From: Bacillota bacterium
GTDB lineage: Bacteria; Bacillota_I; Bacilli_A; Erysipelotrichales; Erysipelotrichaceae
DNA length: 64,000 bases
Direction: 5' to 3'
NCBI GenBank assembly: GCA_023388995.1
Contig: JAEWFD010000020.1
Location: 62,001-126,000 of the forward strand
Notes under the pieces: generated by a model
Database searches by the model: none
What the model was told of the DNA's origin: nothing
What the model saw: only the letters and a program-made list of their open reading frames with translations
Translations under genes and position numbers: made by a program
Shown: in pieces, positions 1 through 8,516 of the stretch
Layout: the number at the start of each line of letters is the position of its first letter
How positions within the stretch are numbered: position 1 is the first letter of the stretch

Positions 1-174
1 GAAACAAAAGAAATGACAATGCAATATATGGATAAGAAAGCAAAACTGACGAAGAAATCGAAAGAAGAGCTGCTGTTGGGCTTGGAAAAAGAAATGAAAG
101 AAGCGGCTCGTGTTTTAGATTTCGAGCGTGCTGCAGAACTTCGTGATATCTGGATCGAAATGAAAGGCAAGTAA
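1..174 (+). CDS. uvrB: UvrABC excinuclease subunit B, 3' end only (partial)
   Basis: The window opens inside a gene; the last 57 codons are visible and end in TAA. The peptide has the C-terminal UVR domain of UvrB, with the E-K-E-M-K-E-A-A and F-E-R-A-A-E-L-R-D pattern, a short helical hairpin that contacts UvrC in nucleotide excision repair. The helicase part lies outside the window. uvrA is usually the next gene in Bacillota, but here it starts 8.3 kb downstream. The same UVR motif also occurs in UvrC and in ClpC/McsA-type proteins, but the position at the extreme C-terminus, followed later by uvrA, favours UvrB. Confidence 0.85.
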   Translation, partial: ETKEMTMQYMDKKAKLTKKSKEELLLGLEKEMKEAARVLDFERAAELRDIWIEMKGK

Positions 175-200
175 TCCAGAAGATTAATGCATAAGCAAAA

Positions 201-245
201 AGCATGAGTAACATGGAAACAATATCCAAATGCTCATGCTTTTTT
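201..245 (+). terminator. Rho-independent terminator after uvrB
   Basis: AGCATGAG (201-208) pairs with CTCATGCT (233-240) and is followed by TTTTT. The 24-nt loop can close further through TGGA/TCCA. It isolates uvrB from the island that follows. Confidence 0.75.
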
Positions 246-287
246 CATTATTGAATAGGAATGGCTGGTCTTTTCATTTTAAAGTAC

Positions 288-2195
288 TTATAAAAGCTGT
301 ACGAGCGTATCTATAAATTCTAAATAGTTTTGTATCTCCAGCAATTTTTTTATATTTTCGGGGTCAGTTAAAATCATTGTAATGGGTTCATATATTTCAT
401 TGAAAATATATCTTTCGTTTTTATTGAAAAACATCATTAACACCAGATTGACAGCTTGTCCATTCCAAGAAATAGGGCTTTTGCTTATTAAAATGTTAAT
501 GCCTGTTCTATTTGCATACATTTTCATGGAATGTGGTATAGCAAAGTTACCAAAAGCAGTTGATGACATACTTTCTCGTTGCATAATTTCAGAAATGAAA
601 GTATCATTCACATACTTCAGTTTCATTATCTTCTTAGCCATGTAATTAATACAATCGGTTTCCGTCTTCAAATTATCTTTGCACTCAAACAATTCCGGTG
701 TGACTAATTGCATTAAATAATTCTTAAATGTTTTTCTTTCCTTCTCCTTCCGGATTATCAGTATTTTATCTGCTAACTGTATTCTATCCTTCTCGCTGAT
801 AAAAATATTCATCATGAAGATAGGTCTATTAATGATCTGTATTAGCGGAATTGTTGATATGATTAGATCTGTATTCACTTTTTCAATTTCACTTTCATCC
901 GTAATAATATTGGTTACCAGCAAATCATTTGCGAAGTACTGATTTAGCGAATCGGTGATTCTTAAATTTAAATCATAATAGTTAGGACAGTAAACTGCAG
1001 CAGTAATCTTTGAATTTAGTTTTTTCTGTGCTTCCAATGCACTCCCTATATGGAATGCAATATAAGCTATTTCGTCATCGTTAATAGCAATGCCTGTCGC
1101 ATCTTTTATTGTCTGAGCCAAATTAACGCTAATATCATAAATTAAAGGGCAAGAAGTCTTTATACTGGACGATAATGGATTTTTACTGAAATAATTATTT
1201 TTAGATCTGATCAGCAGGTTTTTAATATGCAGCGCAAAACGAATCAGGAATTCAGGCTCACTTAAATCGATGTAGTAAAAAGCATTGATGTCGCGGATTA
1301 GTTTATGAACCAGAAGGAAACAATCTTTGCCAATAAAATCTTCCAGATTGGACTCATTAATAATTGAGTAATCAATGTTAGTAGCCCGAGAAATGATCAG
1401 TAAAGTCATTTCATATATTTCTTGATGATTGAAAACCAAACCGAATTCATCGCCTATTAATTTAGCTACTTCTTGTGCTAGTTCATGTTCATGGAATTTA
1501 ACTGCTTGCGATTGATTGGCATCCAGTATATTGAAATTGTTATTTTTTACTCTGTCAACTGCAATAGTGACATGTAATACAAGATTTATTAGGGAATAAT
1601 CATTGATAAAATAGTGATATTTTTCAAATGTTTGGAGTATGGTATTTCTAATAAATCTGATATCAATATTATGAAAAGCCTTTTGCAAAGAATCAATATT
1701 TACAAAATTTGTATTTGACTCTTCATACAAGATGCTGCTCAATAGCTTTCTTTTGTTTTTTTCCAATCCGTTAACGTGGATAAAATCTCCTTTTGAAATC
1801 AATTCTAAATCAAAGTTATGTAACTTTCTTTTGACTTTATTAAGATCATTTTTTAAAGTTGATAGAGATATGTATAATTCATCACTTAAATCATATATGT
1901 TAATTTCTTTATTCATATTGTATTTTAAAAGTTTATTTATAACATATACAATCCGTTCATTTGATGTTTGCGGTATATTGCTTTCCAGATTATTAAGGAT
2001 CAGCTTTATTTTGACCTTATCAACAGCATAACCAGTATTGGATGAAGAAATAGTTCCAGAAAATTCTTGATTAATTTCACTGACATAATTCTTGATACTT
2101 CTAACTGATACATTCAAGCTATCCGCCAGATAGGTAGCAGTACGTGGTGAACTATCGTTTAAAATACGCAGTAATTTTTGTGCTTTCGTTCTCAT
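288..2195 (-). CDS. PRD-containing PTS-dependent transcriptional activator (LicR/MtlR type)
   Basis: A 635-residue DNA-binding regulator. Visible in order: an N-terminal HTH (about 15-45, with ATYLADSLNVSVRSIKNYV), a second Mga-type HTH (about 95-130), two PTS regulation domains with the expected histidines (LVLHV and FNHQE in PRD1; FALHI and IAFHIG in PRD2), an EIIB-like domain whose Cys sits in A-V-Y-C-P-N, and a C-terminal fructose/mannitol-type EIIA domain with the phospho-His in FAIPHSM. Regulators of this layout are phosphorylated by HPr and by the cognate EIIB and activate sugar PTS operons when substrate is transported. It is divergent from the PTS/GH1 operon at 2743-7638, its likely target. 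The ATG at 2195 is preceded by an AGGAAA ribosome site. The EIIB loop (C-P-N-Y-Y-D) is not a canonical phosphate loop. Confidence 0.9.
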   Translation of the reverse strand: MRTKAQKLLRILNDSSPRTATYLADSLNVSVRSIKNYVSEINQEFSGTISSSNTGYAVDKVKIKLILNNLESNIPQTSNERIVYVINKLLKYNMNKEINIYDLSDELYISLSTLKNDLNKVKRKLHNFDLELISKGDFIHVNGLEKNKRKLLSSILYEESNTNFVNIDSLQKAFHNIDIRFIRNTILQTFEKYHYFINDYSLINLVLHVTIAVDRVKNNNFNILDANQSQAVKFHEHELAQEVAKLIGDEFGLVFNHQEIYEMTLLIISRATNIDYSIINESNLEDFIGKDCFLLVHKLIRDINAFYYIDLSEPEFLIRFALHIKNLLIRSKNNYFSKNPLSSSIKTSCPLIYDISVNLAQTIKDATGIAINDDEIAYIAFHIGSALEAQKKLNSKITAAVYCPNYYDLNLRITDSLNQYFANDLLVTNIITDESEIEKVNTDLIISTIPLIQIINRPIFMMNIFISEKDRIQLADKILIIRKEKERKTFKNYLMQLVTPELFECKDNLKTETDCINYMAKKIMKLKYVNDTFISEIMQRESMSSTAFGNFAIPHSMKMYANRTGINILISKSPISWNGQAVNLVLMMFFNKNERYIFNEIYEPITMILTDPENIKKLLEIQNYLEFIDTLVQLL

Positions 2196-2210
2196 GCTAT
2201 TTCCTAATGT

Positions 2211-2238
2211 TATTACTTAGTTTGCCTGCTAAGTAATA
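2211..2238. promoter_or_regulatory. 10-bp perfect inverted repeat in the regulator leader
   Basis: TATTACTTAG (2211-2220) and CTAAGTAATA (2229-2238) are separated by 8 nt, just upstream of the start codon of the leftward regulator gene. It could be an autoregulatory operator or an mRNA hairpin in the 5' leader. The pairing is exact; the function is inferred. Confidence 0.5.
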
Positions 2239-2611
2239 GCAGCTATCCTTTCTTCCAATCTATTCTATTGCATTGAAACTGCAAAATCTTATATATAGTG
2301 TGATACAATATCATGATTTACATAATATTGATATAGTCTCATATGGCTATCTGAATACTAACATCTCATAAATTTTCAAATTAGCCATTTAAGTAAGCGA
2401 TATTCTTCAAAGTGGCTTTTTTTCAAAGAATCATGCAATTTATCTTTATACTATCGCACTTTCATAGGTAATTATATTACATATGAGCCGTATAAAGCAG
2501 ATATTGCTGAGCTGGCAGCAATTTGTTATTGGATATCATGATTATTCCTTAAAGGCATAATCATTTCTTTGACAATGATAACAATTTGCTTTTTTATTTA
2601 CGAATCAATAT
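2239..2611. other. Divergent intergenic region between regulator and PTS operon
   Basis: No coding region is evident here. It is AT-rich and must hold the leftward regulator promoter and the distal part of the rightward one. A 7-bp perfect hairpin, ATTGCTG (2503-2509) and CAGCAAT (2516-2522), lies in the middle. I could not assign a convincing -35/-10 pair in either direction. Confidence 0.5.
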
Positions 2612-2657
2612 TTGCACGGACGCCGTGCAATTAATTAATTTCCCTGGACCGGTGCAA
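2612..2657 (+). promoter_or_regulatory. Candidate activator operator upstream of the beta-glucoside PTS operon
   Basis: TTGCACGG (2612-2619), 3 nt, CCGTGCAA (2623-2630) is a perfect 8-bp inverted repeat. Its right half recurs as GGACCGGTGCAA ending at 2657, about 27 bp downstream, giving a full site plus a degenerate half-site. Both lie 85-130 bp upstream of the EIIB start with no good -35 after them, as expected of an activator-dependent promoter. The most likely ligand is the divergent PRD regulator (inference). Confidence 0.5.
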
Positions 2658-2742
2658 ATGAATAGTGGAATTTAAATTGCAAAAGAGAAATAATAAGATT
2701 GTCAAATAAGAGCGCGCTAATCATTTGAAAGGAAAAGAATTT

Positions 2743-3063
2743 ATGAATAGACTAAGAGTGTTACTCGTATGCGGATCTGGAGCTAGTTCGGGATTTATGG
2801 CGGCAAATATGAGAAAAGCTGCAAAAGAGATGAATCAGGATATTGAAATCAAAGCTAGAAGTGAATCAGAAATTGAAAGTTATATTGATGAAATCGATGC
2901 ATTAATGGTTGGACCACATTTGGCTTATGTATTGGATGATATTGATGAATATACAGACGGCCGCAATATTCCTGTAGTTCTAATGAAAGCTGAATACTAT
3001 TCATCGTTAGATGGCAAAAAAGCAATTGAGCATTTATATGAAGCAATGAATCAGAAAAAATAG
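2743..3063 (+). CDS. PTS lactose/cellobiose-family EIIB
   Basis: A 106-residue cytoplasmic phosphocarrier of a lactose/cellobiose-class permease. The phosphorylated cysteine is Cys10 in the loop V-C-G-S-G-A-S-S-G-F. It takes phosphate from EIIA and gives it to the sugar bound by EIIC. I chose the ATG at 2743 because GAAAGGA lies about 10 nt upstream; an in-frame TTG at 2725 would put the start codon on top of that ribosome site. It is the first gene of a B-C-A-GH1-GH1 operon. The length matches the family (about 100-105). Confidence 0.92.
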   Translation: MNRLRVLLVCGSGASSGFMAANMRKAAKEMNQDIEIKARSESEIESYIDEIDALMVGPHLAYVLDDIDEYTDGRNIPVVLMKAEYYSSLDGKKAIEHLYEAMNQKK

Positions 3064-3086
3064 AATGATCTAAAAAGGGAGATAGT

Positions 3087-4328
3087 ATGAATAAAATGAT
3101 GAGTTGGCTGGAAAATAGCTTTCAGCCAAAAATGAGCAAATTTGCGAACAACCCTTGGGTCAGTGGACTGAAAGATACAATTAATCAAATCATGCCATTG
3201 ATTTTCTTGGGTAGCATCTTCTGTGTTTTAACATTACCGTCAAATATTGCAGGTTTTGAATGGTTTGTAAACTTTTGGACACCATTCGGCTGGACAATGA
3301 GTGTAGTTGGGTTAATGATGGCATTTTTACTACCGATTAATTTAATGGAAAAACTGAAGATGCGTCGTTCCAGATATGTAGCTGCAATCGCCGGTTTAAT
3401 CTTATATGGAATGATTATTACACCGCAGCTGGTGATTGATAATAGTGTTGGATTCAGCCATTCCGCATTTGGATCAAGCGGCATGTTTATTTCCATGATT
3501 TCTGGTTTGGCGGTTGGATTTATCGTGAAAAGTCTGGGTTCGATTTCTTTCTTTAAGGAAGACAGCGTTTTGCCGGATTTCGTAAGAGCTTGGTTTGACC
3601 AAATGCTGCCAATTGGACTTGTAGTAGTCATTGGCTGGGTGTGCATCTATATTTTAAAGTTTGACTTGTATCTGGCGATTCAAACGCTATTTGTTCCATT
3701 GAAAGATGCAATTTCAACCATTTGGGGCTTTACTCTGGTTAATTTAATTACGATGCTATTATATTCCATGGGTATTTCCGGCTGGATTCTGGCTCCGATT
3801 GTCACACCGGTACTATTGGCTAATATCGAGACAAATATTGCAACCGGTGCCCAATTATTTGCAACTCAAAGCTGGGATTACGCATATTTGAAAATTGGTG
3901 GCTTAGCATGTACATTAGGCTTGGTGCTTTTGATGATATTTGCGAAATCCAACAAATTAAAAGCATTGGGAAAGGCAACGATTATTCCGTCTTTGTTTAA
4001 TATCAATGAACCGGTCGTATTTGGGGCAATTGTTTTTAACCCGCTATTGATGGTTCCAATGTTACTCAATGCAGTTGCAGCACCAGTGCTGGCTTGGCTG
4101 CTTACAGTTGTTATTCCGTTTGGGAAAATACCTGATATCGTATTTAACTTATGGTATATTCCTTATCCAATTACAACATGGCTGGCAACCGGAGGACATT
4201 TGCCGTCAGTGTTGTTGGTAATCATTATTTTCTTAGTAACAACCGCTATTTGGTATCCGTTCTTTAGAGTTTATGATAAGCAGTGTCTCAAAGAAGAGGC
4301 AAATGAAGCAAAAGCAACAAAAGGTTAG
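3087..4328 (+). CDS. PTS lactose/cellobiose-family EIIC permease
   Basis: A 413-residue integral membrane protein with about ten hydrophobic segments. It contains the family signature F-N-I-N-E-P-V-V-F-G (about residue 310) in the conserved substrate-binding region of cellobiose-class EIIC proteins. It forms the translocation channel for the incoming sugar and works with the separate EIIB and EIIA encoded on either side. It lies 23 bp after EIIB. Family members carry cellobiose, chitobiose, lactose or aryl-beta-glucosides; the exact sugar cannot be read from sequence. Confidence 0.92.
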   Translation: MNKMMSWLENSFQPKMSKFANNPWVSGLKDTINQIMPLIFLGSIFCVLTLPSNIAGFEWFVNFWTPFGWTMSVVGLMMAFLLPINLMEKLKMRRSRYVAAIAGLILYGMIITPQLVIDNSVGFSHSAFGSSGMFISMISGLAVGFIVKSLGSISFFKEDSVLPDFVRAWFDQMLPIGLVVVIGWVCIYILKFDLYLAIQTLFVPLKDAISTIWGFTLVNLITMLLYSMGISGWILAPIVTPVLLANIETNIATGAQLFATQSWDYAYLKIGGLACTLGLVLLMIFAKSNKLKALGKATIIPSLFNINEPVVFGAIVFNPLLMVPMLLNAVAAPVLAWLLTVVIPFGKIPDIVFNLWYIPYPITTWLATGGHLPSVLLVIIIFLVTTAIWYPFFRVYDKQCLKEEANEAKATKG

Positions 4329-4374
4329 AGTCTGCACAGACTCTAATCTTTGCAACTGAAAGGAAAAGATTTAT

Positions 4375-4725
4375 ATGACAGAAGAGATAGTTACATCAGC
4401 CATGCAGATTATTCTGCATGCAGGTGATGCAAGAAATGCTTGTACGCAAGCGTTGAGCGCGATTGAAGAGAACAATTTTGATCTTGCTGAAGAAAAAATG
4501 AAAATTGCAACAGCAGAAATTACGAAAGCTCATCAGGTGCAAACAGATGCGATTCAAGCTGAGGCTGCCGGAGAAAAAGAAAGTCAATACAGCTTGCTTT
4601 TTGCTCATGCGCAAGATACTCTGATGACTATTTATAGTGAAATTAATATTGCGAAAAATATGATTAAAATATTTCGTTCCTATGAAAAACGTATTTCCCA
4701 GCTTGAAGGAAAAAGCAATGTTTAA
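4375..4725 (+). CDS. PTS lactose/cellobiose-family EIIA
   Basis: A 116-residue all-helical EIIA of the LacF/CelC type. The active-site His is His78 in L-F-A-H-A-Q-D-T-L-M, matching the family position, and the I-L-H-A-G-D-A-R helix near the N-terminus is also typical. It passes phosphate from HPr to EIIB. Its last 8 bases overlap the start of the first GH1 gene, which suggests translational coupling of sugar import and hydrolysis. Confidence 0.92.
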   Translation: MTEEIVTSAMQIILHAGDARNACTQALSAIEENNFDLAEEKMKIATAEITKAHQVQTDAIQAEAAGEKESQYSLLFAHAQDTLMTIYSEINIAKNMIKIFRSYEKRISQLEGKSNV

Positions 4726-6166
4726 TATGTTCGATCGGTTCCCGGATGGATTTTTATGGGGCGGAGCACTTGCCGCAAATCAATGTGAGGGTGCATATAA
4801 CAAAGATGGAAAAGGTATCAGTATTGCTGATATTCATATATACAACAAGCAGATTGATCGTTTGAACAGTTATACGCACAATGAAGAATTTAAGATTGAT
4901 GAATTAGAGTTTAGAATGACTGACCATGGCAAGTATTATTATCCAAAAAGGAATGGCATTGATTTCTATCATACATATAAAGAAGATTTAAAATACTTCA
5001 AAGAAATGGGCATGAATTCTTTAAGGACTTCGATCGCATGGACTCGCGTTTTTCCAACAGGGGAAGAAGAAGTACCTAATGAGACAGGTTTACAATTTTA
5101 TGATGATTTGTTTGATGAAATGATAGCGAACGGACTTGAACCTTTGATTACCATTTCCCATTATGAAATGCCGTTGCATCTATCATTAAAATATGGTGGC
5201 TGGTTAAGCAAAGAAGTGCTCAAAGCATTTGAAAGATTTGTTGATGTGATTATGGAACGATATAAGAACAAGGTAAAGTACTGGATCACATTTAATCAAA
5301 TTAATACCATTTTCGGGGAAGGATATAATGCGACCTCGATTCCTTATGATTATATTGATGATTACCAAAGTGCCAGTTTTCAGGCTTTGCATCATATGAT
5401 GATTGCCAGTGCATATGCAAAAAAGAAAATGGCTGAAATGAATACCGGAATGAAAATGGGGGCAATGGTCTGCAATGGTATCAGCTATCCTGCAACATGC
5501 AATCCGGTGGATGTTATGTCGGCATACAAGCGGAATCAACTGCAATATATGTTTTTAGATGTATTATGCCGTGGTTATTATCCGGAATCTTTGGGCCGTT
5601 ACTTTGAAGAAAATAAGATAAAACCATTTGCGGCGACATCGGCGGAATTAGAGTTAATCAAAGAAAACACATGCGATTATCTGACATTTTCTTATTATGG
5701 AAGCGGGGTATGTTCCAGTGATATGAAACCGGATGAGAGAAAACCTAATCCATATCTAACTGCAAATGCCTGGGGATGGGTAAATGATCCGGTTGGATTA
5801 CGATATGTGTTAAATGAATATTATGATCGATATCATTTGCCGATTATGATTACGGAAAACGGATCGGGATTTGATGAACAGCCAGATGAAACTGGCAAGA
5901 TTCATGATACCTATCGAATTGCTTACTATAAAGAGCATATTGAGCAAATGAAAGAAGCAGTTCGCGACGGAGTTCATTTGCTGGGATATTTTCCGTGGGG
6001 TCCAATTGATATTGTTAGCTGCACTTCAAGTGAGATGTCTAAACGATATGGGTTTGTCTATGTTGATCTGGATGATCTGGGAAAAGGTACTGGAAAACGA
6101 ATCCCGAAAGATAGTTTTTACTGGTATCAGAAAGTTTGTTTTACAAATGGGAATGACATTGGATAA
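4718..6166 (+). CDS. GH1 6-phospho-beta-glycosidase with Gln at the acid/base site (paralogue 1)
   Basis: A 482-residue (beta/alpha)8 glycosidase. It has the GH1 N-terminal signature F-L-W-G-G-A-L-A-A-N-Q, the nucleophile Glu380 in I-T-E-N-G, and the phosphate-binding Ser..Lys-x-Tyr segment E-M-S-K-R-Y-G-F that marks 6-phospho enzymes. The acid/base motif, normally N-E-(P/I), reads W-I-T-F-N-Q-I-N with Gln194 (codon CAA). Plant myrosinases carry the same Glu-to-Gln change and split thioglucosides, so S-glycosides or substrates with good leaving groups are possible (inference). I chose ATG 4718 for its GAAGGA site; an upstream in-frame start at 4682 would lie deeper inside the EIIA gene. Confidence 0.9.
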   Translation: MFNMFDRFPDGFLWGGALAANQCEGAYNKDGKGISIADIHIYNKQIDRLNSYTHNEEFKIDELEFRMTDHGKYYYPKRNGIDFYHTYKEDLKYFKEMGMNSLRTSIAWTRVFPTGEEEVPNETGLQFYDDLFDEMIANGLEPLITISHYEMPLHLSLKYGGWLSKEVLKAFERFVDVIMERYKNKVKYWITFNQINTIFGEGYNATSIPYDYIDDYQSASFQALHHMMIASAYAKKKMAEMNTGMKMGAMVCNGISYPATCNPVDVMSAYKRNQLQYMFLDVLCRGYYPESLGRYFEENKIKPFAATSAELELIKENTCDYLTFSYYGSGVCSSDMKPDERKPNPYLTANAWGWVNDPVGLRYVLNEYYDRYHLPIMITENGSGFDEQPDETGKIHDTYRIAYYKEHIEQMKEAVRDGVHLLGYFPWGPIDIVSCTSSEMSKRYGFVYVDLDDLGKGTGKRIPKDSFYWYQKVCFTNGNDIG

Positions 6167-6180
6167 GGAGACTATATAGT

Positions 6181-7638
6181 ATGAATGAGATGCAAAAAGG
6201 ATTTAAGATGGAGTTCTTATGGGGCGGAGCTGTCGCGGCTTGCCAGATTGAAGGAGCATATGATGTTGATGGCAGAGGCTTGTCAACGAGTGATATTCAT
6301 GTTTATGATAAGAATTTAAATCGCGCTCATATTGAACAAGAAGGCGGAGGAACACTAGCCTATATTAAAGCTGCGGCAGCTGATAAAGAGGGATATTATC
6401 CAAAACGCCATGGAATTGATTTTTATCACACTTATAAAGAAGATCTGGCTTATATGGCGGAAATGGGCTTTCAGTGTTTCCGCAGCAGTTTTTCGTGGAG
6501 CCGTATTTTCCCTAAGGGTGACGAAGCTGTGCCTAATGAAGCAGGCCTGAAATTTTATGATGAACTACTTGATGAAATGTTAAAGTTAGGGATGGAACCG
6601 ATCATGACCATTTCGCATTATGATATTCCATTGCATCTGGTAACAGAGTATGGCGGCTTCGCAAATCGTACGGTGATTGAACTATTTGTTAACTATGCTA
6701 AAGTATTAATGGAACGATATAAAGATAAAGTAAAGTATTGGATTGTTGCGAACCAGATTAACTTGATTCCTCATGTGAAGTTTGGCTGCTTAGGGATTTA
6801 TGATGACCAAGCACCAAAAGACCAGATGGATCAATTGATGTACCAGGCTGTGCATAATCTATTTATCGCATGTGCACGAACGGTAGAAGAAGCACGAAAG
6901 ATTAATCCAAACATGAAGATGGGAACAATGCTAGCGGATGGAACAAGTTATCCTGCTACTTGTAAGCCTGAGGATATTGTTTTAACGATGAAGCGCAATC
7001 GTCTGCAAAACTATTTCTTTTCCGATGTTGCCTTCCGCGGTGAATATCCTGCCTATATTCTAAGATATTATGAAGATCATAATATTCATATAAAAATGGA
7101 CGAGGGCGATATAGAACTACTGAAGAACAATACGATGGACTTCCTTGCCATATCTTACTATTATACAAATATAATTGATAGTACTGTTAACTCGTACAAG
7201 GCATTTGATAGTTCCCAAAATCCATATCTTAAACCAACTTTGTGGGAATGGAGAATGGATCCGCTTGGATTGTATAATTCCTTGAATCAATATTATGATC
7301 GTTATCAAAAACCAATTATTCTGGCAGAGAATGGTTTAGGGGCGCTAGATAAGGTGGAAGAAGATGGAAGTATACATGATAGTTATCGAATTGATTACGC
7401 TAGAAAACACATAGAAATGATGAAAGAGGCTGTGAAGGATGGGGTTGATATCCTGGCTTACTGTTGGTGGGGTCCTATCGATATTGTTTCATCGTCAACA
7501 GCAGAAATGTCGAAACGATATGGTTTCGTTTATGTTGATAAAGATGATGAAGGAAATGGAAGCAGTAAAAGAAGCAGAAAAGATTCTTTTAGCTGGTACA
7601 AAAAAGTCATTGCCTCCAATGGTGAAGACCTTACTTGA
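6181..7638 (+). CDS. GH1 6-phospho-beta-glycosidase with Gln at the acid/base site (paralogue 2)
   Basis: A 485-residue GH1 paralogue of the preceding gene, starting 14 bp after it. It keeps F-L-W-G-G-A, the nucleophile Glu383 in L-A-E-N-G and the 6-phosphate motif E-M-S-K-R-Y-G-F-V-Y. Its acid/base motif is Y-W-I-V-A-N-Q-I-N with Gln192 (codon CAG). Two different Gln codons in diverged paralogues argue against a sequencing error and for a fixed property. Possible roles are hydrolysis of imported 6-phospho-(thio)glucosides with differing aglycone preference. The last gene of the island operon; no strong terminator is visible after it. Confidence 0.9.
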   Translation: MNEMQKGFKMEFLWGGAVAACQIEGAYDVDGRGLSTSDIHVYDKNLNRAHIEQEGGGTLAYIKAAAADKEGYYPKRHGIDFYHTYKEDLAYMAEMGFQCFRSSFSWSRIFPKGDEAVPNEAGLKFYDELLDEMLKLGMEPIMTISHYDIPLHLVTEYGGFANRTVIELFVNYAKVLMERYKDKVKYWIVANQINLIPHVKFGCLGIYDDQAPKDQMDQLMYQAVHNLFIACARTVEEARKINPNMKMGTMLADGTSYPATCKPEDIVLTMKRNRLQNYFFSDVAFRGEYPAYILRYYEDHNIHIKMDEGDIELLKNNTMDFLAISYYYTNIIDSTVNSYKAFDSSQNPYLKPTLWEWRMDPLGLYNSLNQYYDRYQKPIILAENGLGALDKVEEDGSIHDSYRIDYARKHIEMMKEAVKDGVDILAYCWWGPIDIVSSSTAEMSKRYGFVYVDKDDEGNGSSKRSRKDSFSWYKKVIASNGEDLT

Positions 7639-7799
7639 GGGAAAAACCGAAGCATATAGTATAGTGTATCACCCAGCAAAGACAAGACCATTATTTCTTT
7701 TCCTTTCGCATGACAGTATTGCATTGCTGCGTATATGACTTCAAATATTCATCTCTGGTTTAAGTATCCAAATAATGCCAGTTTCCTTTTGGTGCTATC

Positions 7800-7828
7800 T
7801 AGACAGTTTCTGAGAATACTGATACAAT
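7800..7828 (+). promoter_or_regulatory. Sigma-A promoter for rubredoxin
   Basis: TAGACA (7800-7805), 17 nt, TACAAT (7823-7828), about 40 bp before the rubredoxin ATG. The stretch 7639-7799 shows nothing else. Confidence 0.65.
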
Positions 7829-7868
7829 ATGGAAAGAAGCAAATGCTTTAAGATGGAGGAAATAACGA

Positions 7869-8030
7869 ATGAAAAAATATGTATGCGTAGTATGTGGTTA
7901 TGTGTACGACCCGGTAGAAGGAGATCCAGATAGCGGAATTGCTCCTGGAACAGCATTTGAAGATATTCCTGAAGAATGGGTTTGCCCGCTTTGTGGTGTA
8001 AGCAAAGATCAATTTGAAGTAGTAGAATAA
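7869..8030 (+). CDS. Rubredoxin
   Basis: A 53-residue iron protein with the two knuckles Y-V-C-V-V-C-G-Y (Cys6, Cys9) and V-C-P-L-C-G-V (Cys39, Cys42) that bind a single iron. The E-E-W-V-C-P spacing and overall length match rubredoxins of anaerobes. It is a one-electron carrier, often serving oxygen or superoxide reduction. GGAGG lies upstream of the ATG. It is monocistronic, with its own promoter and terminator. Confidence 0.97.
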   Translation: MKKYVCVVCGYVYDPVEGDPDSGIAPGTAFEDIPEEWVCPLCGVSKDQFEVVE

Positions 8031-8038
8031 TAAAAGAT

Positions 8039-8063
8039 AAGAACCCAAAGGTTCTTTTTCTTT
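8039..8063 (+). terminator. Terminator after rubredoxin
   Basis: AAGAACC (8039-8045), 4-nt loop, GGTTCTT (8050-8056), then a T-rich run. Confidence 0.85.
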
Positions 8064-8130
8064 TGCGATGCAAAATCGTGCTATAATAGAATTCTGTAAA
8101 GAAAGGAGCCGCTGGCAGCAGCGAATAGAT

Positions 8131-8481
8131 ATGAATAAAACAATACAAAAAATAGGAATTCCATGCATCATTATGATAATTGGCTCCCTCGGATATACCA
8201 TGCTGAATCAAATCCATATGCCAAACTGGATCATTGAAGTATGGAAGGCGGCTACCTTTTTCGCCATGGGCGTTAGTTTGAATACATATAAGAAGAAAAA
8301 GAGCAGTGCTTGGGTAGGAAAGTTGCTGATCAGCTTCATTCTGTTTTATTATATAGGAATGCAATTAGGATATATTCCGATGAATCAGGTAACAATGATT
8401 CTGAGGATTGCAGGTTTGACCAATTCCGTGATTGCCATACCGCTTGTATATTTACTATGTGGTTTTTTGTTTTTTGACTAG
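8131..8481 (+). CDS. Small four-helix membrane protein of unknown function
   Basis: About 116 residues with four hydrophobic segments (around I-G-I-P-C-I-I-M, A-A-T-F-F-A-M-G, L-L-I-S-F-I-L-F and I-A-I-P-L-V-Y-L-L). I do not recognise the family. The frame is open further upstream to 8068, but an extended -10 (TGCTATAAT, TATAAT at 8082-8087) lies inside that extension, so the ATG at 8131 is preferred. GAAAGGAG at 8101 is about 22 nt from it, so initiation is not well explained. It lies between rubredoxin and uvrA. Confidence 0.6.
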   Translation: MNKTIQKIGIPCIIMIIGSLGYTMLNQIHMPNWIIEVWKAATFFAMGVSLNTYKKKKSSAWVGKLLISFILFYYIGMQLGYIPMNQVTMILRIAGLTNSVIAIPLVYLLCGFLFFD

Positions 8482-8516
8482 TCTAGTGTATAATAAATAG
8501 TGAATGGAGAACGATT

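Noticed and set aside
2392..2405. cre-like AGTAAGCGATATTC before the beta-glucoside PTS operon
   Set aside because: Three mismatches at defined consensus positions and far from the operon start; too weak to call.
7795..8364. Leftward 189-codon open frame over rubredoxin and the small membrane gene
   Set aside because: It crosses rubredoxin, its terminator and a promoter; composition is not protein-like.
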